Assembly (NCBI GenBank): GCA_027924585.1 | Contig: BSBM01000361.1 | Span: forward strand, 63,083,501-63,147,500 | Reading direction: 5' to 3' | Length of the DNA stretch: 64,000 bases | Source: Larix kaempferi | Lineage: Eukaryota; Streptophyta; Pinopsida; Pinales; Pinaceae | Shown here: positions 61,651 through 64,000 of the stretch, piece by piece | How the letters are laid out: the number at the start of each line of letters is the position of its first letter | Numbering within the stretch: position 1 is the stretch's first letter | Translations under genes and position numbers: made by a program | Notes under the pieces: model-generated | Told to the model about the DNA's origin: nothing | Database searches by the model: none | Seen by the model: only the letters and a program-made list of their open reading frames with translations

Positions 61651-64000
61651 GAATTCCATGCTTCCATGGCTTCAACCATCAATATATAATATTACAGGAA
61701 TACAAACAAGCTTTTTCTTATACCCCTACTCCACTGTGGTCAAGTTACTTCCAAGTTCCACCTACCCTATCTACTCCAATCCTCCAGGAGAGTTGCAGAG
61801 AGAAGCTGCCAATGCCATCCTGCCATAAACATATATAAAGAAATTTGTTTTCTTTGAGGAGCTCAACTTCAAGGCTGACTAGATTGCTGACATCCTATGA
61901 ATTTACAGGTATGTACATCATTTTATCCATTCATGATCCCATCAAGTATTTAATTTTTTTTTATTTGATTAAAATTCTGTAACTTCAAAGTTCAAACATA
62001 ATATTATTATTTGACTGAAATTTTGTTACTTCAAATGGGCCTTGAAGGCTTCAAATTTGAAGCCTGGACCCGAGAGTGGGTTTGTCACAAATCTTCGTCA
62101 GAGGCTATTTAGAACGAAATATATCAATTCCCAACTATAACAACAACAACAATTGCTTCTTTCTTCATATGTCCTGTGTATACACATATGATTCCATGTG
62201 CTCCTTGCCTTTCCCTATTTTCCATTGTCTCCCGATCGAAGCTCTTCAGAATTTAGCTACCCTTTAACTTTCCTGAAATGGAGGGGACAAGGAAGACCAT
62301 TGTTTTCTCTTTGAAACCGAGTGCTTCCCCGTGCAGCTGCCACTGGCCACGGTTGCATCCCTACGGGAAACAGGTGTGCGCATTGTGCCCCCAGCTTTAC
62401 CAAAAAGCCTGGGGATTTGGGGAAGTTCCCACTCTGCCAACCTCCATGCATTTAGTTAATGAGTCAAATCAAGAATCCAGACTTTGTATCTAAAACTGTA
62501 TTGCATGAGCTATTTTCCCCAATTGCTTAGTCATCGAATCGACACCTTCCTCTAGTACACGGTTTAAGATTCTTGGTATTTATTAATATGAAGACCATCG
62601 ATGCTACTACACTTACAATCCCAACTAGCTATCGAATTTCAATATGATTGAGAATATGCAACAACATCTGGTGAAGGACAATGCTGAAACTTGGCAATTT
62701 TCTTAGAATGTCCAGTGCCCACTCCTACGTTCGATTGTACGAATTGGGAAAAAAAATGTTTTTGTAATCTTGATTTTTAGAACGACAATGCTACTTTACC
62801 TTTTGATTTTGTTGCCCTTATCGGCTGGTCTGGAATAGAACATGAAATTCAACCATATAAAAATAACTTCAACCATTCTATGCATCTCCTCTCTACTTGG
62901 TCTACCTACGTTTTACTTATGCTTCACAACCCATCCTATACACCATCATACCATAGAGTTAGTATGTATAACGAGATCTAGGGGAGGGCTATAGAGAAGA
63001 AGCATCCAGGGTCCTTAATCAACTATTGAGAACAAAATCTGCTTGGAGTCGGATAGTTCTCTTTGCTCAAACCATAACATAGCATGTAACATGTAAGGAG
63101 CGCTTAAACTTATTCTATCCCAAGTACGTGTGGCATTCATAGTGTTGAATGAAAAATTAAAACATATATTGTTGTCATTGGCATTCAATTCTACCGTAGG
63201 GTACACAATTAGAGTGACAAAGAAACTTGCTATTAGTTTTCAATCCAATCCAACTTCTTTGTTGAACTGTTCTCTCTAATAGACTTGCGTGAAGGAGGAT
63301 TATAAATGGCATAGGCAACGCAGTTGTTTGATAGAGGTGCATGAAAGTGAAATATGGTCCTCAATTCAACAAAGTAAAAAAAAGTTACCATTCAGATTCT
63401 TTCCCTTCACCTTTTTTACTTCCTTTCTGCATACATCTCTATTGTTCACTAATTTAGCAACAGAGACAGACCAGACTCACTGTCCAATGTTTTTGGCTTT
63501 TGAAACAATTTCTTCCTTTTTTTGCTTACATTATCATTTTTTCCATTGTTAAGTAGGCTAGAATTTATATTAGTTTGAAGAATGCTAGTGATTTACAAAG
63601 ATTGAACTTTTTCAAGAATAAGCATCACGTTGCTTTTAGAAGAGTTGAAGATCCTAATTGTTCATCGATCTTGTACTGTTCAAAGCAGCCTAGGAACCCA
63701 TTTTAAGAGGTATTAAATATTATTATACTGGTTAAAATTTGGATTGGAATTGGGCTAGCAAGCTAACTGTAGTTGCACTGATGCAGAAAAAAAAAGATCT
63801 ATAAAATTAGTTATGGCAATTCACACTAAACATCTGGAAAGTGGATTTTCTATGTGTCTCCTAAGTTATGTTTCACTAATAAATTCCTCATGTTCAAGCA
63901 GATCATGAAAGAGTAACATAGTATTAATTTTGGTTGTAAGGATGAAAGTTGGATTGGAATGGGGTTAGAAAGTTAACTGTATTATTATACTGGTTAAAAG
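61651..64000. other. Non-coding stretch to window end
   Basis: No supported gene. The second copy of the 20-bp palindrome lies at 62046-62065. A 71-codon frame at 62278-62493 has a few Cys/His residues but no recognised domain. Near the end, TTGGATTGGAAT.GGG.TAG and ATTATTATACTGGTTAAAA each occur twice (about 63719-63770 and 63950-64000), suggesting a truncated tandem or dispersed repeat continuing past the window. Confidence 0.5.

Noticed and set aside
1-64000. CRISPR arrays, bacterial operons or phage genes
   Set aside because: No regular spacer-repeat array or prokaryotic gene organisation. All evidence points to a plant nuclear genome.

Overview
The window looks like intergenic DNA from a very large plant nuclear genome, most likely a conifer. 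It is AT-rich, and almost every recognisable reading frame is a broken transposable-element gene. Four things point to a conifer: a Penelope-type (GIY-YIG) endonuclease relic, which among plants is known from conifers; a TIR-NBS-LRR-style leucine-rich repeat relic of the kind abundant in conifers; deep nesting of old Ty3/gypsy, Ty1/copia and L1 elements; and low gene density. No species call is possible from the sequence alone. The only feature that looks like a normal host gene is the 5' part (exons 1 and 2, minus strand, 39902-40390) of a plastid-targeted protein resembling the DUF1517/FLAP1 family.

Layout. 0-5 kb: tandem duplications, a PIF1-like helicase relic (745-1312, +), a dispersed repeat present three times, and a frameshifted LRR relic (4300-4860, -). 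5-9 kb: a minus-strand Ty3/gypsy relic (gag, protease, primer-binding site), then a tRNA-derived SINE. 9.4-14.3 kb: a minus-strand gypsy integrase relic between two LTR-like direct repeats, the Penelope endonuclease (11478-11857, +), and copia debris. 14.4-26.9 kb: one plus-strand Ty3/gypsy chromovirus-like pol, split into protease, RT/RNase H, integrase and chromodomain blocks by three later insertions. These are a complex at 14941-21500 (a pol-less minus-strand LTR element plus a hairpin-rich LTR) and two hAT-like elements whose removal exactly restores the host reading frame. 27-38 kb: non-coding DNA with a third hAT-like insertion, an L1 3' end, an unknown coding-like segment, and a region of hairpins of which a duplicated pair shows compensating changes. 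38-40.6 kb: the plastid-protein gene start. 41-44.7 kb: a 5'-truncated L1 with RNase H. 44.9-52.0 kb: an LTR retrotransposon with two ~1.94-kb LTRs, PBS and PPT but no protease, RT or integrase. It carries a 593-codon open frame of unrecognised type, the only long open frame in the window. 52.0-54.4 kb: copia RT/RNase H with its 3' LTR. 54.6-56.9 kb: a 2.2-kb foldback element with a polypyrimidine core. 57-64 kb: SINEs, a non-LTR RT tail and small tandem repeats.

The parts do not form a pathway; they record layered insertion and decay. Many in-frame stops and missense changes fit CpG deamination (CGA to TGA, CGC to CAC). The entries most worth follow-up are the Penelope endonuclease, the pol-less retrotransposon with its novel ORF, the hairpin-array LTR, the hAT-like insertions with switched subterminal motifs, the structured region at 36.4-37.3 kb, and the duplicated 5' splice site in the plastid-protein gene.
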